Shown piece by piece: positions 1 to 9,045 of a stretch of 30,715 nt of DNA. Both the position numbers and the translations under genes were made by a program. The notes beneath the pieces are model-generated. The model was given only the letters and a program-made list of their open reading frames with translations, had not been told where the DNA came from and did not search any database. Source of the DNA: Clostridiaceae bacterium (GTDB lineage: Bacteria; Bacillota; Clostridia; Oscillospirales; Butyricicoccaceae); NCBI GenBank assembly GCA_018383195.1, contig JAGZOP010000021.1:1-30715 (forward strand). Reading direction: 5' to 3'. How positions within the stretch are numbered: position 1 is the stretch's first letter; the number at the start of each line of letters is the position of its first letter.

Positions 1-23
1 ACTTTCGTGAGTGCCTTCGATGT

Positions 24-99
24 TGGTGGAAGTTACAGGGCTCGAACCTGTGACCCTCTGCTTGTAAGGCAGATGCTCTCCCAGCTGAGCTAAACTTCC
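24..99 (-). tRNA. tRNA-Val(UAC)
   Basis: Cloverleaf read on the minus strand. The acceptor stem GGAAGTT pairs with AACTTCC, the discriminator is A and CCA is encoded at 24-26. The anticodon loop CTTACAA gives anticodon UAC, and the T arm contains GGTTCGAGCC. It is the last tRNA of the minus-strand group inside the window. Confidence 0.97.
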
Positions 100-136
100 G
101 AACGGTAGCCTACGAGTCTGGGAACTCGAGGTTAAA

Positions 137-212
137 TGGTGGCCCATCGGGGGCTCGAACCCCGGACCCTCTGCTTAAAAGGCAGATGCTCTGCCGGCTG
201 AGCTAATGGACC
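137..212 (-). tRNA. tRNA-Lys(UUU)
   Basis: Acceptor arms GGTCCAT and ATGGGCC pair with one G-U; CCA is encoded. The anticodon loop CTTTTAA gives UUU. It is the first gene downstream of the second tRNA promoter at 265-293 and lies 37 bp before tRNA-Val. Confidence 0.97.
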
Positions 213-264
213 GAAACAGTAACCCCTGAGATGCGGTGTGACACATGCTTACCGAACCTTTAAC

Positions 265-293
265 AGTATATCGCACGATGAAGCATTTGTCAA
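265..293 (-). promoter_or_regulatory. Sigma-A-type promoter for tRNA-Lys/Val
   Basis: Minus-strand TTGACA at 293-288 and TATACT at 270-265 are separated by exactly 17 bp. The pair lies in the 145-bp gap between tRNA-Gln and tRNA-Lys, so the tRNA group probably has a second transcription start here. The rest of the gap is AT-rich with no gene. Confidence 0.82.
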
Positions 294-357
294 CATAATT
301 TTTCAAATTTTCGAGAAAAATTTAGTTTGGGATAAATATACTGCTTGGGTGAAAAAA

Positions 358-432
358 TGGCTGGGACGGCTGGACTCGAACCAGCGAGTGGAGGAGTCAA
401 AGTCCTCTGCCTTACCGCTTGGCTACGCCCCA
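358..432 (-). tRNA. tRNA-Gln(UUG)
   Basis: Acceptor stem TGGGGCG with CGTCCCA, encoded CCA. The anticodon loop CTTTGAC gives UUG. A run of six T follows the CCA directly on the minus strand, which may help end transcription from the upstream promoter. Confidence 0.96.
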
Positions 433-450
433 ATATGGGGAAAAGTTAGA

Positions 451-480
451 CATAACGCGCTGCATATGCAGCGCGTTATG
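451..480. repeat. Perfect 30-bp palindrome between tRNA-His and tRNA-Gln
   Basis: The 30 bases at 451-480 (beginning CATAACGCGCTGCA) equal their own reverse complement. In the tRNA transcript this would form a long, nearly loopless hairpin 4 nt after the CCA of tRNA-His. On the minus strand it is followed by TCTAACTTTTCC, a weak U tract, so it could be a processing or partial termination hairpin. Confidence 0.85.
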
Positions 481-484
481 TAAA

Positions 485-561
485 TGGGGTGAGTAATGGG
501 ATTCGAACCCACGGCCTTCAGAGCCACAATCTGACGCTCTAACCAACTGAGCTATACCCAC
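485..561 (-). tRNA. tRNA-His(GUG)
   Basis: Acceptor GTGGGTA pairs with TACTCAC (one G-U). The discriminator is C, as expected for tRNA-His, and CCA is encoded. The anticodon loop TTGTGGC gives GUG. The base before position 1 (562) would supply the G-1 typical of tRNA-His. Confidence 0.97.
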
Positions 562-604
562 CATATAAACTTGGTATCAAAACCGCGCTGTTCGCCCATG
601 AAAA

Positions 605-681
605 TGGCGCGCCAGGAGGGACTCGAACCCCCGGCCTACTGCTTAGAAGGCAGTTGCTCTATCCAGCTGAGCTACTGGCGC
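605..681 (-). tRNA. tRNA-Arg(UCU)
   Basis: Acceptor arms GCGCCAG and CTGGCGC pair perfectly; CCA is encoded. The anticodon loop CTTCTAA gives UCU, which reads AGA and AGG. Confidence 0.97.
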
Positions 682-741
682 ATGGGAAATCCCTAGCCAA
701 TCCGCAACCGCTTCGCGCTTGGCTTTACTTTAAAAAGTAAA

Positions 742-815
742 TGGAGCGGGTGATGGGAATCGAACCCACGTGTTCAGCTTGGAAGGCTGACATTCTACCA
801 TTGAACTACACCCGC
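742..815 (-). tRNA. tRNA-Gly(UCC)
   Basis: Acceptor arms GCGGGTG and CACCCGC pair; discriminator T and encoded CCA. The anticodon loop CTTCCAA gives UCC. It is the first gene of the minus-strand tRNA operon, about 14 nt from the predicted transcription start. Confidence 0.97.
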
Positions 816-835
816 GGGTTACCTGATACCTGTAT

Positions 836-864
836 ATCTTAACAGAAGATATACAGGATGTCAA
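836..864 (-). promoter_or_regulatory. Promoter of the tRNA operon
   Basis: Minus-strand TTGACA at 864-859 and TAAGAT at 841-836 are 17 bp apart. Spacer and -10 lie inside a perfect 12-bp inverted repeat (829-840 with 846-857, loop 841-845). This dyad may be an operator or simply an AT-rich promoter that can form a cruciform. Confidence 0.75.
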
Positions 865-936
865 CAGTTATTTTTTCATTTTTTCAAAAAAATATGACGG
901 CGGAAAATAACGAAATGAAATTCGCCGGAAAACATG

Positions 937-997
937 GGAAAATGTCCATATCGCGTGAAAAATCTAATAGAAAGACAGAATCCACGCGATATGGACA
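937..997 (-). terminator. Probable terminator of the antiporter gene
   Basis: A perfect 15-bp inverted repeat (943-957 with 983-997) encloses a 25-nt AT-rich loop and is followed on the minus strand by TTTTCCC. It begins 9 bp after the antiporter stop codon. The loop is longer than in most intrinsic terminators, so the role is likely but not certain. Confidence 0.6.
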
Positions 998-1005
998 GAG
1001 AAAAA

Positions 1006-2211
1006 TCAGTTCGGAACCTGAATCTCAGGGGATTGCATGTCCTCGTGACCCGGGTCCATGAAAATTTTCAGAAGGATTGGGGTGATGAGGGTGGTGACAA
1101 TTACCATCAGAACGATGGGCGGGAAGAGCGTGCTGCTGATGAGCCCTGCCTGCGCACCCTTTTGCGCAACGATCAGGGCGACCTCGCCGCGGGAAACCAT
1201 GCCAAGACCGATGATGAACGAATCATGGTTGTTGAACCCGCACAGGCGCGCGCCCAGACCGCAGCCGATGATCTTGCTCAGGATGGCGATCATCAGCACA
1301 ACCACAGAAAAGGCAAGCAGCTGGGTTGTGAATCCATGAAGTTCGGTCTTGATACCGATGGAGGCAAAGAAAATCGGGGAGAAGAACATATAGGAAACAA
1401 TATTGATCTTTTTTGCGAGATACTCACGCAGATTCCAGATGTTGCACAGGATGATGCCCGCAAAGTAAGCGCCGGTAATATCCGCGATGCCGAATACCGT
1501 TTCAGCGATATAAGACAGGATGAAGCAGAAAGAAAGGGTCACAATGGCAATCCGGCGTTTGTTGCCCCAGACTTGATCCATATGCTGGAACACCTTGTAC
1601 ATGACAAAGCCTACCAAGCCGATGAATACAAAAAACAATGCAATACGGATAAAGACCGCTGCAGGACGGCTATTTGGGTCGGTGAAACCGGTGATTACAG
1701 TTAGGATGATGATACCGAGGATATCGTCGATGACTGCTGCGCCAAGGATGGCGGTGCCAACCTTGCCGCGCAGACGTCCCATTTCGCGCAGGGTCTCAAC
1801 CGTAATTGAAACCGAGGTCGCGGTCAGAACGACACCGATAAACAATGCCTTGAGCATGTTGAGCGGATCGCCCGGATCGTTGTAGAAGAAGTGGTAGCAC
1901 AGATATCCGCCCCCCAGCGGAATCAGGACACCGATGACCGCAATTACAAAAGATGCCAGACCGGTTTTTTTCAGTTCTTCAAGGTCAGTGTCCAGTCCAG
2001 CGAGGAACATCAGAAAAATAACACCAATTTCCGATGTCTTGAGCAGAAAATCGGTTTCTTCGATCAGACCAAAACACGAAGGACCGAGCAGGATGCCGGC
2101 GACAAGCGCACCAACTACGGCGGGCATGTGGACGCGCTGCGAAAGCAGTCCAAACAGCTTGGTAGAAAGCAGGATCACTGCAATTACCAGCAGGAATGAA
2201 TAAGAAGTCAT
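1006..2211 (-). CDS. Cation/proton antiporter, CPA2 family (NapA/KefB-like)
   Basis: A 401-residue integral membrane protein with about 12-13 hydrophobic segments covering its whole length, the usual size of the transport domain. It probably exchanges Na+ or K+ for H+ across the cytoplasmic membrane. The paired aspartates D162-D163 in AAVIDDILG and the preceding TATS segment (130-133) match the ion-binding core of NapA-type electrogenic antiporters. There is no C-terminal TrkA/KTN regulatory domain; the protein ends in a short polar tail after the last membrane segment. The ATG start follows GGGAGGG at good distance, and a TTGTTT/TATAAT promoter lies upstream. It appears to be a single-gene unit. 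Family assignment is firm; the ion cannot be read from sequence. Confidence 0.9.
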   Translation of the reverse strand: MTSYSFLLVIAVILLSTKLFGLLSQRVHMPAVVGALVAGILLGPSCFGLIEETDFLLKTSEIGVIFLMFLAGLDTDLEELKKTGLASFVIAVIGVLIPLGGGYLCYHFFYNDPGDPLNMLKALFIGVVLTATSVSITVETLREMGRLRGKVGTAILGAAVIDDILGIIILTVITGFTDPNSRPAAVFIRIALFFVFIGLVGFVMYKVFQHMDQVWGNKRRIAIVTLSFCFILSYIAETVFGIADITGAYFAGIILCNIWNLREYLAKKINIVSYMFFSPIFFASIGIKTELHGFTTQLLAFSVVVLMIAILSKIIGCGLGARLCGFNNHDSFIIGLGMVSRGEVALIVAQKGAQAGLISSTLFPPIVLMVIVTTLITPILLKIFMDPGHEDMQSPEIQVPN

Positions 2212-2263
2212 AGGAAACCCTCCCTTTCAGATTTGTGAAGAAATTGAACGCAAAGTGAATCCT

Positions 2264-2292
2264 ATTATATGCCTCGTGTCTGCAAGAAACAA
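2264..2292 (-). promoter_or_regulatory. Promoter of the antiporter gene
   Basis: Minus-strand TTGTTT (2292-2287), 17-bp spacer and a perfect TATAAT (2269-2264). It lies about 50 bp before the start codon. Confidence 0.65.
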
Positions 2293-2346
2293 GGGTAAAA
2301 TCCGATAATTTTTGGATAAATCCAGACCGAGAATTGGCTGAAAAAG

Positions 2347-2378
2347 AAAAAAGCCTGTCCCCGCAGGGTCAGGCTTTT
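2347..2378 (-). terminator. Terminator of the ferredoxin gene
   Basis: Minus-strand hairpin with arms AGCCTGACCC and GGGACAGGCT (one bulged A) and loop TGCG, followed by TTTTTTC. It lies 31 bp after the ferredoxin stop codon. Confidence 0.85.
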
Positions 2379-2408
2379 ATCTGAAACGTGTGTAAGGTGC
2401 TCAGAGGA

Positions 2409-2579
2409 TTAGCCCTGAGAAATAGCACCTACCGGGCAGCCGCCAGCACAGGTACCGCAGTCAACGCAAGCGTCAGCGTTGATCTCGTACTTGCCGTCGC
2501 CCTCAGCGATTGCACCTACCGGGCACTCGCCAGCGCAAGCGCCGCAGCTGATGCATGCACCAGAAATAACATATGCCAT
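2409..2579 (-). CDS. 2[4Fe-4S] ferredoxin, 56 residues
   Basis: A small minus-strand gene beginning MAYVISGACISCGACAGECP. It has two CxxCxxCxxxCP cluster motifs (cysteines at about 9, 12, 15, 19 and 38, 41, 44, 48), each followed by VGAI, the classic duplicated clostridial ferredoxin of 55-56 residues. It would be a soluble cytoplasmic low-potential electron carrier for enzymes such as pyruvate:ferredoxin oxidoreductase or hydrogenase. AGGAGGTG precedes the ATG, a promoter with an extended -10 lies at 2613-2640 and a terminator follows, so it is a complete single-gene transcript. Its presence supports an anaerobic host. Confidence 0.96.
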   Translation of the reverse strand: MAYVISGACISCGACAGECPVGAIAEGDGKYEINADACVDCGTCAGGCPVGAISQG

Positions 2580-2612
2580 TGGAAACGCACCTCCTATTAA
2601 AATTACAGTTTT

Positions 2613-2640
2613 ATTGTATCACATGTTTCCGAAAAAACAA
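2613..2640 (-). promoter_or_regulatory. Promoter of the ferredoxin gene
   Basis: Minus-strand TTGTTT (2640-2635), 16-bp spacer and TGATACAAT, an extended -10 element (TACAAT at 2618-2613). It lies about 34 bp before the start codon. Confidence 0.7.
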
Positions 2641-2840
2641 GACATTTTCGTTATGTTAGCTGGTGGAAACTGAATCTTCATCCGGAAATGCGTGGCGGCC
2701 CGACTAAAAGGTCAGAAAACGGTGCATCCTGAAAATACGGGAAAGAGGTTTTCAAAAAAGTCTAAAATAGCAAGAAAAAATGAGAAAACAGAAGAAAAAC
2801 AGAGATTTTATGAATATAATAAAATTACGTGCCGAAATAA

Positions 2841-2857
2841 GGTCAGAAAAGGTCAAA
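2841..2857 (+). promoter_or_regulatory. CtsR operator 1
   Basis: GGTCAGA-AAA-GGTCAAA fits the known CtsR heptad direct repeat (RGTCAAA NAN RGTCAAA) with one mismatch. It lies just upstream of the -35 element of the ctsR promoter. Another isolated half-site, GGTCAGA, is seen near 2711. Apart from these sites the 2641-2865 stretch is A-rich and shows no gene. Confidence 0.85.
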
Positions 2858-2865
2858 AATTTTTC

Positions 2866-2893
2866 TTGCAATCTGGTTGGGGAGGTGTATAAT
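2866..2893 (+). promoter_or_regulatory. Promoter of ctsR-mcsA-mcsB-clpC
   Basis: TTGCAA (2866-2871), 16-bp spacer and perfect TATAAT (2888-2893). A CtsR operator lies on each side, so bound repressor would cover the promoter and the transcription start. Confidence 0.8.
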
Positions 2894-2905
2894 AGAAGCA
2901 TAAAA

Positions 2906-2922
2906 GATCAAAGAAAGTCAAA
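2906..2922 (+). promoter_or_regulatory. CtsR operator 2
   Basis: GATCAAA-GAA-AGTCAAA, a CtsR heptad repeat with one mismatch, located a few bases past the expected transcription start. A further GTCAGAA directly follows. Confidence 0.78.
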
Positions 2923-2964
2923 GTCAGAAAAGCACGAATGCGCAGGAAAAAGGAGATGGACGGA

Positions 2965-3417
2965 ATGAAAATGAGCGACATGATCGCGGACTTCATCGGG
3001 GAGATGCTGTCCGACGGCGGCGGCGTCGCGGAACTTCAGCGGCGGCAGGTGGCTGATCGGTTTTCCTGCGTACCGAGTCAGGTCAATTACGTGATCGAGA
3101 CTCGTTTTACACCGGAAAACGGATACTTAGTGGAGAGCAGGCGCGGCGGCGGCGGATATATCCGCATCGTCCGCATGATGGATGATAAGCAGCGCACGCT
3201 CGTCGAAGCGGCGCGCGGTATCGGCGGCCGTCTGACGCAGAACAGTGCGGCAAAGCTTGCACGCACCTTTGTTTCCGCCGGGCTGCTGACCGCAAGAGAG
3301 GGAAACCTGCTTCTGAGTGCATGCTCGGACGGCGCGCTCGCCGAAGTGCCGCAGGAATACCGCGATATCATTCGCGCAAGCGTATTCCGATGCGGAATCC
3401 TCGGAATCGCAACCTAG
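2965..3417 (+). CDS. ctsR: Transcriptional repressor CtsR
   Basis: A 150-residue protein that represses class III heat-shock genes and dissociates at high temperature or when McsB acts on it. The N-terminal region MSDMIADFIGEML, the helix-turn-helix around residues 20-50 and the beta-wing GGGGYIRIVR match CtsR; the tetraglycine is the known thermosensing wing. The ATG at 2965 is preferred over in-frame 2938 because AGGAG at 2951-2955 sits 9 nt before it and the protein then begins at the conserved helix. It is first in the operon and its own promoter carries two CtsR sites, so it is autoregulated. Confidence 0.95.
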   Translation: MKMSDMIADFIGEMLSDGGGVAELQRRQVADRFSCVPSQVNYVIETRFTPENGYLVESRRGGGGYIRIVRMMDDKQRTLVEAARGIGGRLTQNSAAKLARTFVSAGLLTAREGNLLLSACSDGALAEVPQEYRDIIRASVFRCGILGIAT

Positions 3418-3497
3418 ACAAAAGTTAGGAGTTTAAAATCGCGGCAAAGCCGCATGAATGAAACCGGCGCACAGAAACTTGGAGAGGAAGATGTCTT

Positions 3498-4031
3498 ATG
3501 TTGTGCCAGAACTGCAATAAGAATGAAGCAACGACCTATTATAAAGAAACAATCAACGGGCAGACCCGTGAGCTGCATCTGTGTCCGGAGTGCGCAGCAA
3601 AGCTGACCGGCTCAGCGCCGTCGTTCGGCTCGATGTTCAGCGACCCATTTTTCTCGAACCCGTTCGGTTCGTTTTTCGCAGAGCCATTCGGCACAGCACT
3701 GCAAAGCCCCTTTGGCGGCGTGGCGCAGGCGATTGGCGGCGGCAGGCGCTGCCCAACCTGCGGCATGACCGAAAGCGAATTGCGCCGCACAGGACGTGCG
3801 GGATGCGGGGACTGCTATCAGAATTTCAGCGATATCCTGATGCCGTATATCAAAAAGCTGCACGGCGCAGCCGCGCATGTGGGTTCGACCCCGGCGGCAG
3901 CCGATCAGCCCAAAGCGAATCCGGTGGAGGGCTTAAAAGCAAAACTTGCAGACGCGGTAAAGACTGAAAACTATGAGGAAGCCGCACGCCTGCGTGATGA
4001 AATCCGCAGATTGGAGGGCGAAGGCAAATGA
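3498..4031 (+). CDS. mcsA: McsA, zinc-binding activator of McsB
   Basis: A 177-residue protein with a CxxC pair at the N-terminus (C3/C6 in MLCQNC), a second at about 28/31 (CPEC) and a later CPTC with CGDC, the four zinc-knuckle cysteine pairs of McsA. The C-terminal residues from about 140 form a UVR motif (KTENYEEAARLRDEIRRLE) that interacts with the Clp/McsB partners. The family activates the arginine kinase McsB and modulates CtsR. A Gly/Phe/Ser/Pro-rich linker with repeated FGS/FSNPF units fills residues 40-85. AGAGG precedes the ATG at 3498. The last codons overlap mcsB by 4 nt (ATGA), implying translational coupling. Confidence 0.93.
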   Translation: MLCQNCNKNEATTYYKETINGQTRELHLCPECAAKLTGSAPSFGSMFSDPFFSNPFGSFFAEPFGTALQSPFGGVAQAIGGGRRCPTCGMTESELRRTGRAGCGDCYQNFSDILMPYIKKLHGAAAHVGSTPAAADQPKANPVEGLKAKLADAVKTENYEEAARLRDEIRRLEGEGK

Positions 4032-5038
4032 GCACATTCAAGATTGAGGGTGGATTTTCAGGACTTGCAGCCAGCACCCGTGTACGTCTGGCGCGCAATC
4101 TCAAAGGATATCCATACCGCGGGCTGACCGCCAGACAGTACAAGGAAATCGCGGATAAAATTTGGAATGCATTGCAAACTGCGCCCGCCATTGCCGCCGA
4201 TTTCACGATGACCGAAATCCGCCCGCGCTCGGCAGAGGGTGCAGTGCTCGTCGAAAAGCACCTGATTTCGCCCGAACTGGCGCAGTCAGGCGGATGGCTG
4301 ATTGCATCCAAAGACGGCGGCGTTGCCATCATGGTTGGGGAAGAAGACCATATGCGCTTGCAGGTCATCGGCAGCGGGTTGTGCCCCAAGGAGTGTATGG
4401 CGGAAGCCAGACGGCTTGCGGCGCTCATTGAAGGGCAGGTTCCGATGGATTTCAACGAAACACTCGGCTATCTGACCGCGTGCCCGAGCAACCTCGGCAC
4501 CGGGCTGCGTGCGTCCATTATGCTGCACCTGCCGCTGCTGGGCGGCGCGGGGCGTATGCAGGACGTGATTGCGGCGGCAGGACGTCAGGGATTTACCGTG
4601 CGCGGCGCGTATGGAGAAGGCTCGAAAGCGGTTGGCGGCTTCTATCAGCTTTCCAATCAGGTGACGCTCGGTATGTCCGAGGATGCGATTGTGGAGCAGC
4701 TTGTCACGCTTGCGACCGATGTCATCGGGCAGGAAAAGCAGCTTCGCGAGCAGCTGCGCAGCCAGAACGAAACCGCGCTTGCAGACCGCACCTGCCGTGC
4801 GGCGGGCATTTTGCAGACGGCACGCCTGATCGAGACGGGCGAGGCGGTAGAGTGCCTGTCCAATGTCCTGATTGGGCTTCAGATGGGTTATCTTGCGGGC
4901 GTTTCGCCTACCGAGGTCTGTGCGCTGGAGCAGGCAATCCGTCCGGCGGTGCTGGGCGGCGCACCGGCAGAACGCGACAAAAAACGCGCGGCTCTGCTGC
5001 GTGAAATGGCGAAAAAACTTGAAATAAAAGAGAGTTAA
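4028..5038 (+). CDS. mcsB: Protein arginine kinase McsB
   Basis: A 336-residue member of the guanido phosphotransferase fold that phosphorylates arginines, marking proteins for ClpC-ClpP and inactivating CtsR. Visible motifs are STRVRLARN (16-24) with nucleotide-binding arginines, GEEDHMR (104-110), the catalytic-cysteine segment ACPSNLGTGLRAS (C152), and RDKKRA at 316-321, matching the RDxxRA phosphoarginine-binding motif of the C-terminal domain. It is slightly shorter than the Bacillus protein (about 363) but has all these parts. The start overlaps the mcsA stop. A repetitive intergenic stretch of about 120 bp separates it from clpC. Confidence 0.95.
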   Translation: MSTFKIEGGFSGLAASTRVRLARNLKGYPYRGLTARQYKEIADKIWNALQTAPAIAADFTMTEIRPRSAEGAVLVEKHLISPELAQSGGWLIASKDGGVAIMVGEEDHMRLQVIGSGLCPKECMAEARRLAALIEGQVPMDFNETLGYLTACPSNLGTGLRASIMLHLPLLGGAGRMQDVIAAAGRQGFTVRGAYGEGSKAVGGFYQLSNQVTLGMSEDAIVEQLVTLATDVIGQEKQLREQLRSQNETALADRTCRAAGILQTARLIETGEAVECLSNVLIGLQMGYLAGVSPTEVCALEQAIRPAVLGGAPAERDKKRAALLREMAKKLEIKES

Positions 5039-5045
5039 AAGATAA

Positions 5046-5110
5046 GAGTTAAGAGTGAAGAATTAAGAGTTGAGAGTTTCCGAGCTCCACTCTTCACTCT
5101 CCAATCTCCA
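5046..5110 (+). repeat. Dispersed GAGTGAAG-type inverted repeat, copy A
   Basis: A purine-only half (5046-5077) followed by a pyrimidine-rich half (5085-5110). AGAGTGAAGA at 5052-5061 is inverted as TCTTCACTCT at 5091-5100. TTAAGAGTTGAGAGT (5063-5077) recurs exactly, inverted, at 19033-19047, and CTCTCCAATCT (5097-5107) recurs at 22197-22207. The copy sits just after the mcsB stop and before the clpC ribosome binding site. Confidence 0.8.
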
Positions 5111-5157
5111 ATCTATATTCTCCACTATTTTAAAACTAGGAAGGGAGCGAAAACTTT

Positions 5158-7629
<2,472 letters not shown>

Positions 7630-7669
7630 CAAGAAACCTCCCGCGTTCCCAAGAGTGTTGAAGTGATAA

Positions 7670-7706
7670 AATAATGGTAGACACGAAAGTGCCTACCATT
7701 ATTTTT
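7670..7706. terminator. Bidirectional terminator after clpC
   Basis: Arms AATAATGGTAG and CTACCATTATT (7670-7680, 7693-7703) plus inner CAC/GTG, with a GAAA tetraloop. TTTTT follows on the plus strand and TTTT on the minus strand, so it can serve both clpC and the convergent lrgB. It may come from an IS end (see next entry). Confidence 0.8.
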
Positions 7707-7734
7707 ATGCTATTATAGATTTGGAGGTGGGATT

Positions 7735-7800
7735 ATGCGCCAAGAGTACACAATACGTAGCAAGGAAGAGAAACTGACTATTGACTACTTCATTCGCTGA
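7735..7800 (+). pseudogene. Possible IS3-type transposase OrfA remnant
   Basis: A 21-codon frame, MRQEYTIRSKEEKLTIDYFIR, preceded by GGAGGTGGG. The first 16 residues resemble the beginning of IS3/IS150-family OrfA proteins (family memory, not a search); the frame then stops and nothing downstream looks like transposase. It is read as a decayed insertion whose left end may include the hairpin at 7670-7706. It could instead be a chance frame. Confidence 0.45.
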
Positions 7801-7819
7801 ACGGAGCAGGGGATTCCTG

Positions 7820-8512
7820 TTATACAAAGACTGCGGCGCCTACGGAAAGGATGATTGCGGTGAGCAGACCGGCGATGCCGATGGCAAGACCGCTCATGGC
7901 GCCCTCGATTTCGCCCAGCTCCAATGCGCGCGAGGTGCCGACCGCATGAGAGGCGGTGCCGATGGCGATGCCGGTGACAACCGGGTGCTGTATGCCGAGA
8001 AGTTTCAGCGCTGTCGGCAGGAATACCGCGCCGACAATGCCGGTAAAAACAATCGCGATGGCGGTTACAGCGGTCAGTCCGCCCATGGATTCGCTGAGCG
8101 CCACGCCAATCGGCGTGGTGACCGATTTAGGAAGCAGCGAGCAGATAAGCTGCGCATCCAGACCGAACAGTTTGCCGAACACATACACGCTGCCGATAGA
8201 GGCGAGCGAACCTATGAACGCGCCCGCGAGGATGGGGAGCAGATGCTTTTTGAGCACTTCAAACTGCCGATAGATCGGCAGGGCAAGCGAAATTGTTGCC
8301 GGGGTCAGGCAAAGCGTCAAAACGCCGCCGCCCTCGTTGTATTCTTCAAGCGGCACGCCGACAAGCACCAAGTACGCACCCACAAGGATGCAGCCGATCA
8401 GCAGGGGGTTTGCAATGGGGGAACCTGTCTTTTTGTTTACCCATTGACCCGCAGAAAAGGCGAGCAGGGTCAGCGCCAGATAAAAGACCGGAGAGGAGAA
8501 CGCTGCGCGCAT
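7820..8512 (-). CDS. lrgB: LrgB/CidB-family membrane protein
   Basis: A 230-residue, very hydrophobic protein with the LrgB hallmarks NPLLIG (about 36-41), the stretch around TPATISLALPIYRQ, LLPKSVTTPIG (about 126-136) and GTASHAVGTSRA (about 186-197). The LrgA/LrgB pair controls murein hydrolase activity and cell death in Staphylococcus, and homologs are linked to transport of pyruvate or glycolate; which role applies here cannot be told. The ATG overlaps the lrgA stop by one base (TAATG), so the two are translationally coupled. It converges on clpC. Confidence 0.92.
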   Translation of the reverse strand: MRAAFSSPVFYLALTLLAFSAGQWVNKKTGSPIANPLLIGCILVGAYLVLVGVPLEEYNEGGGVLTLCLTPATISLALPIYRQFEVLKKHLLPILAGAFIGSLASIGSVYVFGKLFGLDAQLICSLLPKSVTTPIGVALSESMGGLTAVTAIAIVFTGIVGAVFLPTALKLLGIQHPVVTGIAIGTASHAVGTSRALELGEIEGAMSGLAIGIAGLLTAIILSVGAAVFV

Positions 8513-8883
8513 TACCGGTCGCCCCCTTTCTGTCTGCGGCGCTGAAAGCGGAGCACCAGATGCACCGTGCCTGCGGTGACAAAGGCTGTGACAAAGGTGG
8601 TCAGTACGCAGACCGCGAAGATGGCGGCAAGCTGACCGTGCAGGTCAGTATACAGCTCCAGAATGCCGAGGCTGACCGGCAAAAAGAAAATTGCCATGTT
8701 TTTGAGGAAGAAATCTGCGGCATGCTCGATGTGGCGGGTCTTGAGCGCACGGGTGAGCAGCAGCACGAGCAGCAGTATCATGCCGAGCACATTGCCCGGC
8801 AGCGCGCCGCCGATCAGCGCAGAAAGCACATCGCCCGCCGCGCAGAGCGCGAGGATGATGCCGAGTTCACGGAGATAGTTCAA
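8512..8883 (-). CDS. lrgA: LrgA/CidA-family holin-like protein
   Basis: A 123-residue protein with four hydrophobic segments, the usual LrgA/CidA size, including LPGNVLGMILLL and FFLKNMAIFFLPVSLGI, the typical core. It ends in a basic tail (QRRRQKGGDR). Start is taken as TTG at 8883-8881 because GGGAGGG lies about 7 nt before it and no better ATG exists. It is first in a two-gene unit with lrgB. Confidence 0.9.
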   Translation of the reverse strand: MNYLRELGIILALCAAGDVLSALIGGALPGNVLGMILLLVLLLTRALKTRHIEHAADFFLKNMAIFFLPVSLGILELYTDLHGQLAAIFAVCVLTTFVTAFVTAGTVHLVLRFQRRRQKGGDR

Positions 8884-8936
8884 GGGAAACCCTCCCGGTT
8901 TCAGAAATTTGGCAGTCGTTTTGTTGCCTGTAACCT

Positions 8937-8965
8937 AGTATACGCTTTGAAAATCCATTTGAAAA
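8937..8965 (-). promoter_or_regulatory. Candidate promoter of lrgAB
   Basis: Minus-strand TATACT at 8942-8937 with a weak -35 TTTTCA at 8965-8960, spacer 17. Position relative to lrgA fits; the -35 is poor, so an activator may be needed. Confidence 0.45.
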
Positions 8966-9011
8966 GAGCAAAAATCAACAAAGAAATAACATGGAAACCA
9001 AAGCGCAGAAG

Positions 9012-9043
9012 AAAAAACCCGCAGGGCATTCCCTGCGGGTTTT
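9012..9043 (-). terminator. Terminator of the flippase gene
   Basis: Perfect hairpin with arms AAAACCCGCAGGG and CCCTGCGGGTTTT and a 4-nt loop, with a run of six T on the minus strand, starting a few bases after the stop codon of the flippase gene. Confidence 0.92.
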
Positions 9044-9045
9044 GC

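Noticed and set aside
934..1704. Plus-strand frame opposite the antiporter
   Set aside because: Product is highly charged with no family features; the membrane protein on the other strand explains the sequence.
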